From assembly GCA_905178155.1 (NCBI GenBank), contig CAJINV010000011.1, positions 3,591,076 to 3,655,075 of the forward strand: a stretch of 64,000 bases of DNA, written 5' to 3'. Below the pieces are notes generated by a model. It was not told the origin of the DNA. It did no database searches and was given only the letters and a program-made list of their open reading frames with translations. Positions 40,301 through 52,239 of the stretch are shown here, in pieces. The DNA is from Amoebophrya sp. A120. Taxonomy: Eukaryota; Sar; Dinophyceae; Syndiniales; Amoebophryaceae. How positions within the stretch are numbered: position 1 is the stretch's first letter; each line of letters begins with the position of its first letter. The position numbers and the translations under genes are program-made.

Positions 40301-40973
40301 TGGCACTTTGTAGCGGCGTGTTCGCCATGTTCAACCTCGGGGCGACGGTGAACTTCCTGACTAACGTGAGCCCGACGCCGCACCAGTGCATTCTGATCTT
40401 GGAGGTAAAGTGGTGGAAAGTTTATGAACTTTTTTTGCTTCGCAGTAGATCATTATCTCATACAAACATAGTGTACTTAGTGTACTTAAGTACTTGGTTT
40501 TCATATTCATTTTGATTTTACTTTTATGCAACTACATCCTGATCATGATAATTTGCCATCTGCCTCGAAGTTTATTTCCCTCCTCCATATATAACCAGAT
40601 CCGTCGTATCGGTGTTTTTGCCGGCCTGATCCCGGTTCTGTGGAGCTTCAGCAAACTTTGCCTGCAGAAGAACATGGGCGAGATTGCGGTTCTGTTCGCG
40701 TTGGCCGTCGGGGTGCTTGCGGGGATTCAAGTCGTGCGGTACTACCACATGGAGGAACTCTTGCACCGGAAAACGATCTTCTCCTCCTACCGCATTCTCC
40801 TTCTGTTCCCGCACACCAGCAGCCACGCTCGCAGCCGTGCAGAACAGGCGATGGAGCTCGCGATGCGCCGGACGGCGGTCACGTCCGCGAAGGGGGCTTC
40901 TGGGTTCGTTGCGAAGTCGCTGGTCAGGCAGATCTTCAACTTCGGCGGGTACTATCTGTTTGGGAAAAAGTGA
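28324..40973 (+). CDS. Giant fibronectin type III protein with EcsC-like, multi-spanning membrane C-terminus
   Basis: Model of 3,899 aa. Exons 28324-28874, 29168-32381, 32496-37964, 38161-40014, 40168-40404 and 40599-40973 all join in phase. Introns at 28875, 37965 and 40405 are GT-AG; 32382 and 40015 are introners. Several Fn3-like strands recur: LPETRYVFQLAGRTEDGHVG, LAPLTTYVFEIAAVTDRGVG, LQPDRKYIFQVCARTRCGLG, LTPGGHYQLQVRGVTADN. They are separated by long Ser/Thr-rich linkers. From about 38390 a segment LVDFLVGLIPVVGVPGVFLK...NCALIAELYGVDTLND resembles EcsC-family proteins. It is followed by about eight hydrophobic spans (FLWLLPIIISGARFVYT, LTVGLVCAILAIGWTTSLPL, RFLIIVFVWEEILARFFLLP, AIYGGVLALCSGVFAMF). 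A membrane-anchored adhesion or scaffold protein is an inference. No N-terminal signal peptide is evident, so topology is open. The EcsC call is moderate. Confidence 0.8.
32382..32490. mobile_element. Miniature introner, family I, in Fn3 gene
   Basis: Only 109 bp. Left TATTGCCTGAAAATTAACCA, right GTTTAATTTTCAGGGAATA. Duplication TCGGA. Excision joins LVEAHLG to LNKIIGYHLRH in frame, restoring an Fn3 strand. The TIRs account for about half of the element. Confidence 0.93.
40015..40162. mobile_element. Introner, family C, in Fn3 gene
   Basis: Left TATGAATTGCAAAAGTATCG, right GATATTTTTGCACAGGATA. Duplication TGATG. Excision joins PGATLM to NYQTIYFFVG in frame. Most similar to the lipase copy at 5668-5826. 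Confidence 0.93.
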
Positions 40974-41894
40974 TGAGTAGGCACTGGTACCTCCTGTAGT
41001 TCCTGTTTGGGACGAACAGCTGCCTGCTCATCTGTTTGTGGTGTTTGAAAAATGCCAGCAACAACGCCGAGTAGTCAATGACTCACGTATCCGGTACGAT
41101 TTTACTACGTGTTGAACTTCCAAGAAAATCGACATTCTATCCACAAAAAACGTCAAATTGAAATTTCGAGAGGCGACAGTCACAATCTCAATCTTTTTTC
41201 TCTTTCGTACAGACATTCACTCTCGTAAAAACAAAAAGAAAAACAAGAACCACTAAGTTCTTGGACGCATTAACAATCAAAAAGAAAAACAAAAAACTCG
41301 ATTCGTGTATTGTAGACGGACGACCGCTGTCAATCCATTGCTAACAGGAAGCCTGGCAGCCCAGTTCGAGTAGGGCGAGGGGCCTCCGAAAGGTTTTTGA
41401 CGGTCTTCTTTATTGTCGTCTAATATGCGTTGTTGTTTTTGTTTGATTTTGATAGTATCAGATACAGATACAGTCCAAGAAGTCGTGCAGTGCAAATTGC
41501 TCACGGCCTGCTCGAGGAGAGAGATGAATGAAGGCGCCAGTATTCCTTCGGCATAAAGAACCTCGCGTTTTTTTTCCTGTTGCAAAAACCACTACGTACA
41601 GAACCGGAAGTGTCAGTGTCATAATTTGATGCGTTTCAGTTGACTTTACGACTACTCTTTTACTTTTTTCCCGACGGCACCACACCTCTCCATTTGCAGA
41701 GATTCATTGCTGTAGGTGTAGCTGTAGCTCGACCTTGAGTGTTTGTGTTGATGTCCTTCGGCTGCATAATTGAGTTCTGATCACCAGCATCCCAGCGGCT
41801 GGCACAAGTCGAACTTTCCTTGTTGACTGCTACGAAGAAGATAGAGCAAGAACTAGGTAAATATCGTTTACGTTTCACTATCTCGATCGTCATA
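40974..41894. other. Intergenic, no gene seen
   Basis: AT-rich spacer between the Fn3 gene and the DUF4116 gene. No coding or repeat signal that I can support. Confidence 0.55.
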
Positions 41895-44800
41895 ATGACA
41901 AGGAACGAAACCAACGATGGCGAAGACTTCGAGTTTTACCATCACGACGCAGAAATAAAAATGGACGATGAAAAAGAGGAAGATGGCGAGAAAGCAGATG
42001 AGGAATCGGAGGGCACAACCAGCGGTCCAGCACCGAAGAACACAGTGACGGTGATCGACGCTGCGGCAAACCTGCTGTGTTTGGTTTCCCGCCCCGGTGA
42101 TGGACCATGCGCCCTTCTCGTCGGCGAAATTCGCAAGCGTGTTGCCGCGGTCAAAAACCTGCTGCCGCAGCACATTGGTCTGGTCGACTCTGAAACGGGC
42201 GAGTCCTACTCAGACGACGAAGAGGTCTACATTGCGGGTGAAAAAGGAGAACCTTCGCAACTGGGCGGCAGCGGCAGAACTACCAATGTTCTTGTGGCAA
42301 GCAAGGAGCCTCTTCTTCCGGATCCGTTGCTTGGAACCTGCTCTGGTAAAACTAAAACTTCTATAGACGGCGGGGGACAACTTCTTGCCGGACGCGGACC
42401 CGGATCTGATGAGTCAGAATCTGTTGGCAGGAATGATGGAGTCTCTTCCTCCATTGATGACCAGGAGTGCCACGACGAGCAGGTGACTAGCAGTATGACG
42501 TCGAAGCGGCGTTGCCTCGAGAAGCCGAGCGAAAACGAACACGAAGAAAAAATCGAAACCAGTACAGATGATGTGAACAAAGATAAAGAAGCAGATGCAG
42601 ACCCGCCGCACGAAGGAGAAGAACAAGTAGAGGAAGAGCAAGAGAAGAATGCTTGCCCGCCACCAGCGGGCCAACAAATTAGCGTCGCAGAGCCAGGAAC
42701 CAGCACACCGACGGAAAAGAAAAAGAGCCGGACGGTGCACGCGATAGTCAAGCAGCCAAAAGTAGACGCATGGGAAGCAGCGAAGAATCTTGTTTGTACC
42801 ACCAAGGAAGACGCAAACTTTGACGTCGAAGACTGGGGGGAAGCCGCGGTCCTTGAGTTTGCTGCCGAGCACGAGGACGCTGCCCCGTTAGATGACCTAG
42901 AGACGATGATGGCCCTTACGGAGAGCGTTTTTACGGAGATGTATCTGGCTGAAGCCGACGAAGCGCGGTTGAGTGCGATTGTGTGGTGGATCTACTGGAA
43001 ATCCGGAGCGAAAGTGCGCGATAGCATCAAGTTCGTCGAACACATTTCGCAGTTCCAGATCTATGGTGTTGACGCAGGGGTATTGATTTCTACATCCCTC
43101 CCCAAAGACGGGTAAGTTGAGTTGTATCGCTAACATTTTGTTTTGATTCGACTGAAAGGCGACCAAAGTGAAAGTTGTGCCAAAAAACAATAGAAATTCC
43201 TAGGATGTTTATTTGAGCTGGAGAATTTAATGTCGGTTTATCTTCATCATAATGATAAATAAACATTTTATCAGTGGTTCGGCAACTGGTTTGAAGACAA
43301 CGCGGAATTCCGTGACAGTGAGAAGCTTGCGACTCTTGCGGTGCGTTACTTCGATGCGAAATACGTCAGTGTGATATCTCACAGGCTGTCCGAGGTAGAA
43401 GAAGGCAATCCGAACATCATTTTGGAACTGGTGGCGGCTGTGAAAGATTCTGAGTCTCTTTATTTTCTGCTGACAGCAATTCCCTACTTCTTTTGCTACG
43501 AGCGGTCTGAAGCGCCACGAAAGCATTTGATGCTTGAAGCGATCAAAAGCTTCAAGCGCGGGAAGCCGGTGTCAGAACCCAAGCTGACGCCGAAACTCAT
43601 GGATGAGATAAAAGACACTCTCTTCACTTCCGATAGTTACGAGGAGGACGACTGGCAGTCGGAAAGCCGTGTGGACGTCGATTGCGTTTTTGCCTACCTG
43701 TCAATCTGCTCGCTCTGCTGCCCCAGCTTCGAAGAGGCTTTTGAAATGGTGTCGGAAGAGCGCATCGCTGACAAAAATTTTGTGATGGACCACTTGCTCG
43801 AAGTGTTCCGCCGCAACAGGCCGGAGATGGTAGAAGAATTTCTGCGCACCTCCCCAGGAACCAAATTTCGAAGGGACCTGGATTTCATGAGTGAGCTTCT
43901 GAGCAACAACTCCGAGCATGGTGGCGACTGCCTACAGTACGCCAGTGTAGTTCTGCGACGCGACGAGACGCTCTGGCTGCTCGCATGGAGGTCGCAGATG
44001 CTTGCTATCAGCCGGAACCCGCGCCGCATCTTGTTTGCACAGCCATCACAGATGCGGACGGGCACGAAGGTACTGCTTCGACCAGAGAACAGAAGGTTTA
44101 CTGCAGATGCCGAAGCGGTCCAGACTGAGGCCCGGACTCTCAGCCTGTTGCAGACTGGACTGTGTTGTTCGCGGAGCAGTACTAGTACCGAAGATGAACA
44201 AAAGAGGACTGCTGTGCTGTACGACGAAACCTATGCCCTATGCCCGCTTTTGTTTTCGTCACAGAGGCCCTTTCTTCCCCTGCTTCATGAATGCACCCCC
44301 GCGATGAAGATGTCCAAGCACGACAAGAGCAAGGCCAAGGGGCACGAGCACGACCTTTGGCTTTCTAGTCGTGTGGACAGAGCTGTGCGAATGTTCGGGG
44401 CAGTGGCTCGGATAGCGCTTGCTGCGGGGCTTAGCGGTAACGACCTGGGAGACTACTTGACCGGATTTTGTTGCGTGAACAGTTCTTCCCATTATTGTGC
44501 CAATTGTCCTTTCCACAGGCGAACGGACCTACTGCTGCAAGACGCAGCGTGCGTCCGGAATATGAAAGCGGTCAGTGAATTGTACAGGAAGTACACTACA
44601 ACCAGCTGCTCGGAGGCTAGCTCTCCCTCCTCTACTTCTTCCACTGCTACCTCTGCGAGCGCGACGCACCTCTGCTGTTGCGTGGTCCCCAAGGCCTTGC
44701 AACTACCTCCGGAGAACGAGTGGATGAGTGAAGAAATAGAAATTCAAAGTGGGGAAGTAGATCAGAAAGAGCAAGTAGAACCAGACACGCAAGCTGGATC

Positions 44801-47495
44801 TACAGCTGCGCAGTCGATGAAGGACGTTGGCGGGGGCTCACCGGCCGTGGAGGGGTGCGGCACTACAGGAGTTGCAAATGCGAATGTCGTGTCGGCAACA
44901 TTAACTCCCAGTGTGCGGTTTGCGAACGCCCTAGCACATGGTGGGTGGGACTTGGCCAGAAAGATCATTCTCGGGGAGATTTCCGTTCCGGTTGACGGCG
45001 TTCAACATCAAGTTGTAACACAGGACGAGATTGCGTCGCAATGTGCAACGGCAGGTCATCTTCTCTCGCTGAAGAAGTATATTGCCGACACACACAAAAA
45101 CTCTACCGCTTCATCCCCGCTCGGTAAGAGCACTATGGACGAACTTTTTCGGGTTTGGTGCAGAGGGAACGGTCCAGGCCTTTTGCGGCCGGTGGAGCAT
45201 ATTGCACCGTCGGCCGTGGAGGAATCTCTCGCAACGTCGTCCTGTCCCATGTCTTCTACTTCGAGCACTGCAGCTGGTGTTGGTCACGCTGACCAAGCCA
45301 CCATATCAGCGCGAGCGCTGTCGACTCTCCAACAAGACAATAACTTCCTATTCGACCTGGTTTATGGAGGCTGTCCATTGAGTGAGCTGGCGGAATGTCT
45401 TATTCCAGAATGGCGAAGCTCCTGCTTGAAATTCGCAGTAGACGCTGCTAGTGTCTTTGGCTTTTCCGCGTTCACGTATTTCTCGCAAGACCTGCGATGG
45501 AGGCCGGAAGTGCTGGCGGCGGCTGCTAAACCAAACAAGCTGTTTTCGGATCGCGACAAGCATTGCCCGCACCGGAGAAATATCTACGACAAATGCAAGA
45601 GCGCAAGTCGGAAATGGCTTGCGCAGAACATCAGCAAGATTCTCGTCGTCCTTCGAGACCAAATGGATGCGATTGCGTCCAAGGAGGTTCTCGTCGCACT
45701 TGCTGCCGAAATTCCCTACCAGCTCTGGGCTGCATTGCCCGTCGCATGGCGACGATCTTGTCCGGATTCGGTTGCGAAAAAGTTTTTGCAGGCGACTATA
45801 GACGAGAGCCCGGATCGCCTGGTGCGGTTTTGGAAAACCTTATCGCCGGCACAGCGGGCGGACGCGTCGTTTCTCCAGTCGGTTTTTGCGGCACGCTTTT
45901 GGGATAGGCATACGGATTGTAATTATACTAGTGGACACGGCGATGACCTCCTCCCCTTCTTTCATTATCTCAAACCGGATGCCAAACTCCACGTCCTCCT
46001 GTCGTCTCCTTACTGGTGCACGATGCTTTTATGCAGGAATCTGGGAGAAGGGGGATTTGGACTTGGAGTAGTTCCTCCATCACAACTTTTCGAGTTGAGT
46101 TTTTGGCTAGCTGTCGTTCGCGGAGCGAGTACTCTTCTCAGCGAACGCCCACACGGTAGATGGTTGGACAGCGAACGTGCTCAGTTCTGCGGCCCCCCCT
46201 GGAGCTTGCGGCGTGATCCAAATTTCGTCGACGCAGTCGCAAGAATTAGTCCCAGCATCGCGGTGGCCCTCGCGAGCAGCGAGGTCTTGGCCTGCAAAAG
46301 CATGATGATGAACCTGATTCGCCGATTGGACGTGGTCGTCGGCGAAGTAGAAGACGCGGACAAGTCTAGACAAAAGTCGTATCGAGTGGAGCGAGACATC
46401 GAGCGCCTACTGTGCAACACATCGCGAGCCGTCTGCGAGGACGCGAACATAGTTACCGAAGCGGCGAGGCGTAATGGAATTCGTGCCATCCGTGCTGCGT
46501 CGCGGGATTTACGAAGCCGGAAGGACATTGCAATGTTGGCTGTCCAGCAAAGCGGACTGGCACTCCAGCACCTACCGCCAAAACTATCTGCTGATGAGGA
46601 CGTGTGTCTCGCAGCGGTGTCGCAAAACGGGCTGGCGTTGGAGTTTTGTAGTATGAAAATGCGTTCGCAAAGCCGTTCCATCGTGTTGGCTGCGGTAAAA
46701 CAAAACCCGCGCGCAATCTTTTTTGCCCGTGGCGAGAGGTTTCTCGGTGTTTCCGACCCCGAGGCTTTCAGCGCTGCCTGCAAGTGCAGGGAGTATGTCA
46801 TGTACCTAGCCGGCTTCTGTCTGAGTGTCCCGAGGAGCCATCCGCTAGCGTCACGCCGGGTAGATTTCCTGCGCGAACTCATTCTGGCGAAGGCAGCTGA
46901 TGTTAGCTGTCTAAGTGGAATGGCAGGATTATTCACAGGCGAGGACGTGAGCGAGAGCGGAGATGATCCGCTCTGCAGAACGTTTTTGTATAAGCGGGAT
47001 GAAGCGATGCGCTTGGTGCGAGAAATAAGCGGGGAGGCGCTTGCCTATTTACCAATCCAGCTGCGCGGAGAGCTTGACATCGCAAAAGCCGCTGTCGGGA
47101 ACACGGGCAAGGCCCTGCGATACGTTTGCCCAACGCTGCTACGTAGCACGGAGCACGGCAAGCAGCTTACTCTCGCGGCGTTGCGAAGTCAGAAGAATCG
47201 CGCCGCCGCGATACCCGCCGTTCCTATGTCGCTGTTGCGGGACGATGCGGAAGTGTCCGCTGCGATCCAGGAAATTATTGCAGAGTCCGAAATAGATAAC
47301 GCTAACGGAGCGCCCGGGTCTGGAAATAATCGCTCTACTTGGAAGCCTTTGCCCGTCACCGTTGATGATTTCGCGACGATCTCGCTGGAAGGCGTCGAAC
47401 AGCAGATTGTGATCAACGAGGAGACCACCGATGATGAAGATAAAAGCGACGAGGATGAGGACGAGATGGCCGGGGAAGAAGCGGAGCAAATGTAA
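41895..47495 (+). CDS. DUF4116-repeat protein with acidic, ubiquitin-like N-terminal region
   Basis: About 1,812 aa from two exons, 41895-43112 and about 43275-47495. ATG 41895 opens MTRNETNDGEDFEFYHHDAE. The N-terminus is acidic, followed by TVTVIDAAANLLCLVSRPGD...LLPQHIGLVDSETGESY, which reads like a ubiquitin-like fold often found ahead of DUF4116 repeats. A Glu/Lys-rich linker follows. Near the C-terminus are typical DUF4116 units: DIAMLAVQQSGLALQHLPPK, DVCLAAVSQNGLALEFCSMK and DIAKAAVGNTGKALRYVCP; the tail is acidic. The single intron starts GTAAGT, but strict GT-AG trimming to 43274 shifts the frame by one. Either the acceptor at 43317-43318 is used or the junction is unusual. No introners occur in about 5.4 kb of coding sequence. 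Molecular role is unknown. Confidence 0.82.
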
Positions 47496-48702
47496 ACAGA
47501 TGATGTAGAAGATTTAGTTCTGTGCAGCTGGTTGAGATGACAATGACTATGTTGACAGCTACGAAAAGGGCGAAAACATGCCTCATGCGATTATTGTGTG
47601 CGTGCAATCTGCTTGCGCTTGGTGGTCGCTAACGCTGACCTGCTGCTCAACATTTTTTTCGAACTTACTTGCAGATGGAGATACGCACTTGATTCAGAGA
47701 CAATCCGACAGAAGGTGATCGAGTATTCGTTTCCAATGTTTATGTCAAGCACGCTGTTTTAATTGTAATTGATTTCTCATTGGCCGTGTTCCTTCGTCTA
47801 CTTACGCAGTTTCTTTACAACAGGACTCGCGGGCAATTTTTGTGGTTGAGACATTGTTTGCGATGCAGAAAAAATTGTTTCAGGTCCAGAGAGGGAGCAA
47901 AAGAGCAGTAAATGTAAAATTTCAAATGTGTGTCATCTCCTCTCATGCAAAAGAGAAACTCATTCTCATGTTGAAGATGACTTGAATGATTACAAGGAAA
48001 AACAAAAAGCACAAGGGGAAGTTAACAAAGCGAGCATGACTTCTCTCTTCATCACAATCATCACAATCATGTCTTAGGTCATAATATGGGAGCGTGTCTT
48101 GCTGTGGATCATCTCCCTCTGCAAAGAGGCATTTTCATTTTGAAGAAATTGTTGAGAGATGAGAGATAATTCAAACTACGCGAAAAATGCGAATGGTTGA
48201 AGTATTGTGGTCACATGCCACTTGTTGTCTACTGTTGGAAGACGAATTAGAGTTTCGCAACATGACAACTATCTGCCATATGTGGCTAGTCCTAGTACCA
48301 CCATCAATGCGACTTACAGTTACATGCAGTTATCTCGTACGAGGCATTCTTCTTTCTTTCTCAAATAAAGGCATCAGCATGTAACTAGCGTCGTGTTGCT
48401 TTACTTTTTTGAACGGGATGTAACTCAAAAGCAAAAAATCTTTTCTTGCGGCGTGGTCCCGTATCGGAGCTAGTGTCGTCACGCGCTACCCCCTCTTTGC
48501 ATCCGGCCAGAATAATTCGCACACGGTAGAAGTTCTGCGCGAACGAGAACGGTAGCGTAGGAAAACACCTTGGAGCTGCACTTCCACTTCGTGGGTCTTT
48601 TGTGGAGCTGCGCCAGCTCCTGCCTAAAAGTTCTTGCGCGTGTGGGCCCACGACTCTCCCTGCTGCTGGTCGACGTGCTGGGATCATAGTTAGAAAGATA
48701 AC
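47496..48702. other. Intergenic, no gene seen
   Basis: AT-rich up to about 48400, then more GC-balanced. An open frame from 48602 reads protein-like (LDQARMQITDQGLFRRVWKP) but ends at a TGA at 48915. It could be an alternative frame of the next gene's first exon. Confidence 0.4.
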
Positions 48703-51510
48703 ATGCTGCCTGGTGCATCTGCTCCTGCCCCTGCTGTCGGAGTTGTGCAGAGCGGACAACTTCCACCGTCAGCTCGACCAAGCGCGAATGCAAATAACAG
48801 ACCAAGGCCTTTTCCGGCGGGTCTGGAAACCTCCACGCGGTCTTCACATCTGGAACAAGCAGGAGTACCGATTTTTGCTGCCCTCGCACCCTCCGCACGT
48901 CAAGGACAGTCGATGATCGTCACATCCACGCCTGGGGCGCTTTCGGCATCGAGCGCGTCATCTATGAGAGTGCACCACTACTCCCCTTTCCCTTGTTCAT
49001 TTACATTTGTCAAGCAATGTCCAGCCTTGGCAAGACTGGACTTCACAATTGCTTTTGGCAGTGTGTCCATGACAGATTCCAGCAGCCCAAGCAGCACTGC
49101 AATCCTGTCGTGTGGATTTTTTGTATATGCAAAAGCTGCACTTTTACTTACACTTCGTAGTGCTGTAGTTCAGGCACTACAAATGAGGGGGATTATTTGT
49201 GCACTGTCATATCATCTTCATCTGCCCCTGCGACCACGACTGGCGACGGACCTTCGAACGTGGCAGAATCTGCTGGCACAACCTCGGTCGCCAGTACAAC
49301 AACCACTGGCAATCGCGCACGCAGGGAGCCGAGGCGAGGGCTATTTGCATCTGCCACCCGACGTACATTTTTTTGAGTTTTATTCAAGGCCAGCCGTTTA
49401 CTCAGTACGTAATTTTGGATTTGCGTCGTTTGCCACGCGTAAGAAGGCCGTGCGCCACCTCGTCTTGTCTTTCACGTAAAAACAAAAGGGAAAGACCATA
49501 TTACCGGAGTAGAGCTACTGGTAGAGGAGTTAGGTTTTTGCTTGTGGTTGGATGTGCTGCTGTCATGGAACTGCAATACACTCTTGAATTGTACTACTGC
49601 GATCGCGTCAGCGTCACTAGAAATGGATCCAAAAAGAAAAAGATCCAGTTCCAAGTTGATTCAACAAATAAGATATAAGATTTTTGTGAGTGGCGCTAAT
49701 GCTAAACAAAATTTTTTTATTTTAGCCAACCCCAGGATTTATATATCATTTTATCTATATATTGAAATTTATTAGTCTCCGTGAGTGTCTAAGTCTACTA
49801 TTGCATTACAGGTACGCCTGCAGTCGCACTGCCCCCAGGTCGAGGCGATTCGTGCTTTTTGAACTGGAACCTGGATCAGCATCAGCTTACCGAAAGAGCG
49901 CAACAGCAAATTGCAGAAACGCGACGAGCGCGGTTGGAAGAGACCTACAAAGCCCATGTTCTGGCGGCAACCAGCGACTCCGATTCCGAGTTCGGCAGGG
50001 GTAAGAACGATCACCAAGAAGAGGGCAGCGGCGATGGTCAAGGCGATCTACTGCATATGCGAAATCATGCACACGTTTCGCCAGGCGGCACACCCGGAGA
50101 GCCAGCAGCTGCTGAGGCGTCCTTTGCTGGTAAGATAGAGATTATACGGAAGCGAAGCAAGACTCTATGGGCATTCTGCCCCGGCTCGTCCTTTTGCGTT
50201 TGTTGTCCGTATGTTCTCTGTTATTTAAACACATAGGTATATAAAAGAGAATGTTATGGACATTTCATAGCACCACAAGCACATTCAAATATGTCTGGGT
50301 CTGGAGAGTTGTGATGTTGAGCCCTGGATAAATGAACCCTTTCCACCAAGCGCTGCCAAGCATGACAAGTTTTTAGGGAGATTTCTTGTAGGTAGTTCGC
50401 GGCATTACAGATTGTGTCTCAGCATGACCTAAAAATCACCGCTTTTGCTGGTCATGCATAACAGATTTTGCTGGAGTTTAAGCCAAGCATCAGAAGTTCC
50501 GCCTCTACCGACGCAGACATAGTTTTGTTTGCAACTAGGCGTAAATCATTGAACTCATGCATCACAAGCTCAAGCGTAATATAAACTTCTGAGGTGCCAC
50601 CTTCACTTCCAACGACAAAGTAAAGATTCCGGGAGATAGCGTCGTCCGCGTCCCGCCGAGCCACATGATCAACGCGGTTGGGGACGAAAATGAATCGGCG
50701 TTCGTGGGTGACAACGGACAAAGCAACAGTAGGCGACGTAAGAAGGCGACAGAAGTTCCGGTCCAGAGACTTTCTCCCCGAGGTGTGTCACGCATTTTCT
50801 CGACTTTGTCTTTGTGTGTCGTTTCCTATTTTGATACTACGATACAGTTACAGGAGAACTAGTCCAGCTGTGCATCCCTTGAATCCGTCGTGCCGAAATT
50901 ATTGGCCGCCTCTGAAATAGGTAGTCACTACTTGTTTTTTATTCTTTGTCATGCTAATTTGTATGCCTCTCTTACTCTTTGTTTCCTTTGTACTCCGATA
51001 CACTTACAAACAAACTTTTTAGGTCGTGTTTTTTCCGCCGCGTCGCCCGAAGACCGCGACGGGGAAGAGACGCCGTCGCCGGGGAAGTCCCGCCGGCTTG
51101 TCCCACCACCGCGCCCTTTTGGTCTTTTTGACAAGAGTAAGCCCGGACACGTCGACGCGACGCGGAGCGTTAGCGGGAAGGCAGAAGGCCACGACAACAA
51201 GGACAAAGAAGCTCACCAAGTGCGTCCAGATCTAGATCTTGCGCACGTGCCACAAGATCCTGCAGCGCCCGGAGGCGAGTCAGGGCCGCCAGCTCCTCCA
51301 GTTGGAGTTACGGTGAAGGCAGGTGGACGCGCCGAGGACGCAGGGGAAAAGCGAAGGGCGCAGGAGAGTGCCTCGCGTCAGAGTGCCGTGGGCCTTCCGA
51401 TAGGGTTACCTCCGGCGCCGCCCCGCCTCTCTACCCCAGCAGAAACGCAGCAGGATGCAAAGCGAGCCAGTGGAGCAAAACCGGAAACGAAATTACGTAC
51501 ATACTACTGA
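48703..51510 (+). CDS. Unknown low-complexity protein, second exon frame unresolved
   Basis: Supported exons: 48703-48962, 49217-49438 (with an internal problem), 49812-50129, 50594-50782 and 51023-51510. The last three join perfectly in phase through GT-AG introns. They read TPAVALPPGRGDS...LTERAQQQIAETRRARLEE, then GATFTSNDKVKIPGDSVVRV, then GRVFSAASPEDRDGEE to the stop after LRTYY. The donor at 49439 (GTAAGA) fits the frame reading YSVRNFGFASFATR, which has an RNP1-like look of RNA-binding domains. That frame does not connect to the Ser-rich first exon unless a 31-nt intron (49289-49319) or a frameshift is assumed. The C-terminal exon is Pro/Glu/Lys-rich and disordered. I do not recognise a family. 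Confidence 0.5.
48963..49211. mobile_element. Introner, family G
   Basis: Left TATGAGAGTGCACCACTACT, right ATTTGTGCACTGTCATA. Duplication TCATC. Shares ends and the internal CCCAAGCAGCACTGCA-like stretch with the lipase copy 7952-8214. Confidence 0.9.
50282..50306 (+). repeat. Family B introner left end inside a GT-AG intron (remnant)
   Basis: CAAATATGTCTGGGTCTGGA matches the left TIR of family B. It lies within the conventional intron 50130-50593. A matching right end is weak at best (CGCAGACATAGTTTTGTTTG near 50512). A separate inverted pair, TCAGAAGTT and AACTTCTGA, occurs near 50489 and 50584. Confidence 0.5.
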
Positions 51511-51805
51511 CAATGTCTTGATTTTCGTGTCTGTATAATAGATGTTCATGTTGATGTAGTCAGGAGAAGATTGAGAATCATTTTTGTGGAGTTTGGATTG
51601 TTCGATAATAAATATGATGACTAACTTTGTGTTTGCTATCGATCGTGCTAAAGCTAATGACGAAGGATTGTTGAAGAAAATTAGGAAAGACCAACTCACT
51701 GTCTCTCTACATCTGTACAGATCTTTCACTTTTTTAGACATCAACTTACTGGTCGTGGCATTGTCCTCGATTGGATCACCATCTTGCTTTCGACTTGTTT
51801 CACAG

Positions 51806-52239
51806 TCGGCAATGACAACGGCGCGAATCATGGTGGCAAGATAGATGTCATCGCAGCTGCTGGTGCGGTTGTCCAGAAGAGGCCAACCTACTACAACAAC
51901 CCCCCCTACGACGAAGAGACCGGGCTTTTTGGCGGCGGTCAGTGGTGGACTCCGTTTGCGGACGACACGACGGCAAGGTGGTGCAAAGTTTGTGGAAATC
52001 CGCACGCAACAACGCTGCTGAAACCAACATACGAGTACGACGCGGAAACCACAAAATCTTGCAACGATGTTAGCAACATCACAAAAAACGCAGGCGCAAT
52101 AAAGGCGGTCATGTATCAAAAGTGTAAGTCTGTTTTCGAGGTTGTTCGGAAAGCAAAGTATAGACCTGGTAGCATGCCTGACAAATACAAGTCTTTGGAT
52201 GAACATATGCATTTTCCTTGGTTATCCGATGAATTTTGA
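51806..52239 (+). CDS. 3' exon of a small unknown protein with a CxxC motif
   Basis: An exon of 143 codons plus stop follows a strong acceptor (CTTTCGACTTGTTTCACAG at 51787-51805). It reads GNDNGANHGGKIDVIAAAGA, then many aromatic residues (RPTYYNNPPYDEETG, GGGQWWTPFADD) and WCKVCGNPHATT. Two more Cys occur at SCNDVS and YQKCKS, and it ends HFPWLSDEF. The four cysteines suggest a disulfide or metal-binding fold. The 5' exon, presumably with the start codon and perhaps a signal peptide, could not be located in 51511-51805. No family recognised. Confidence 0.5.
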
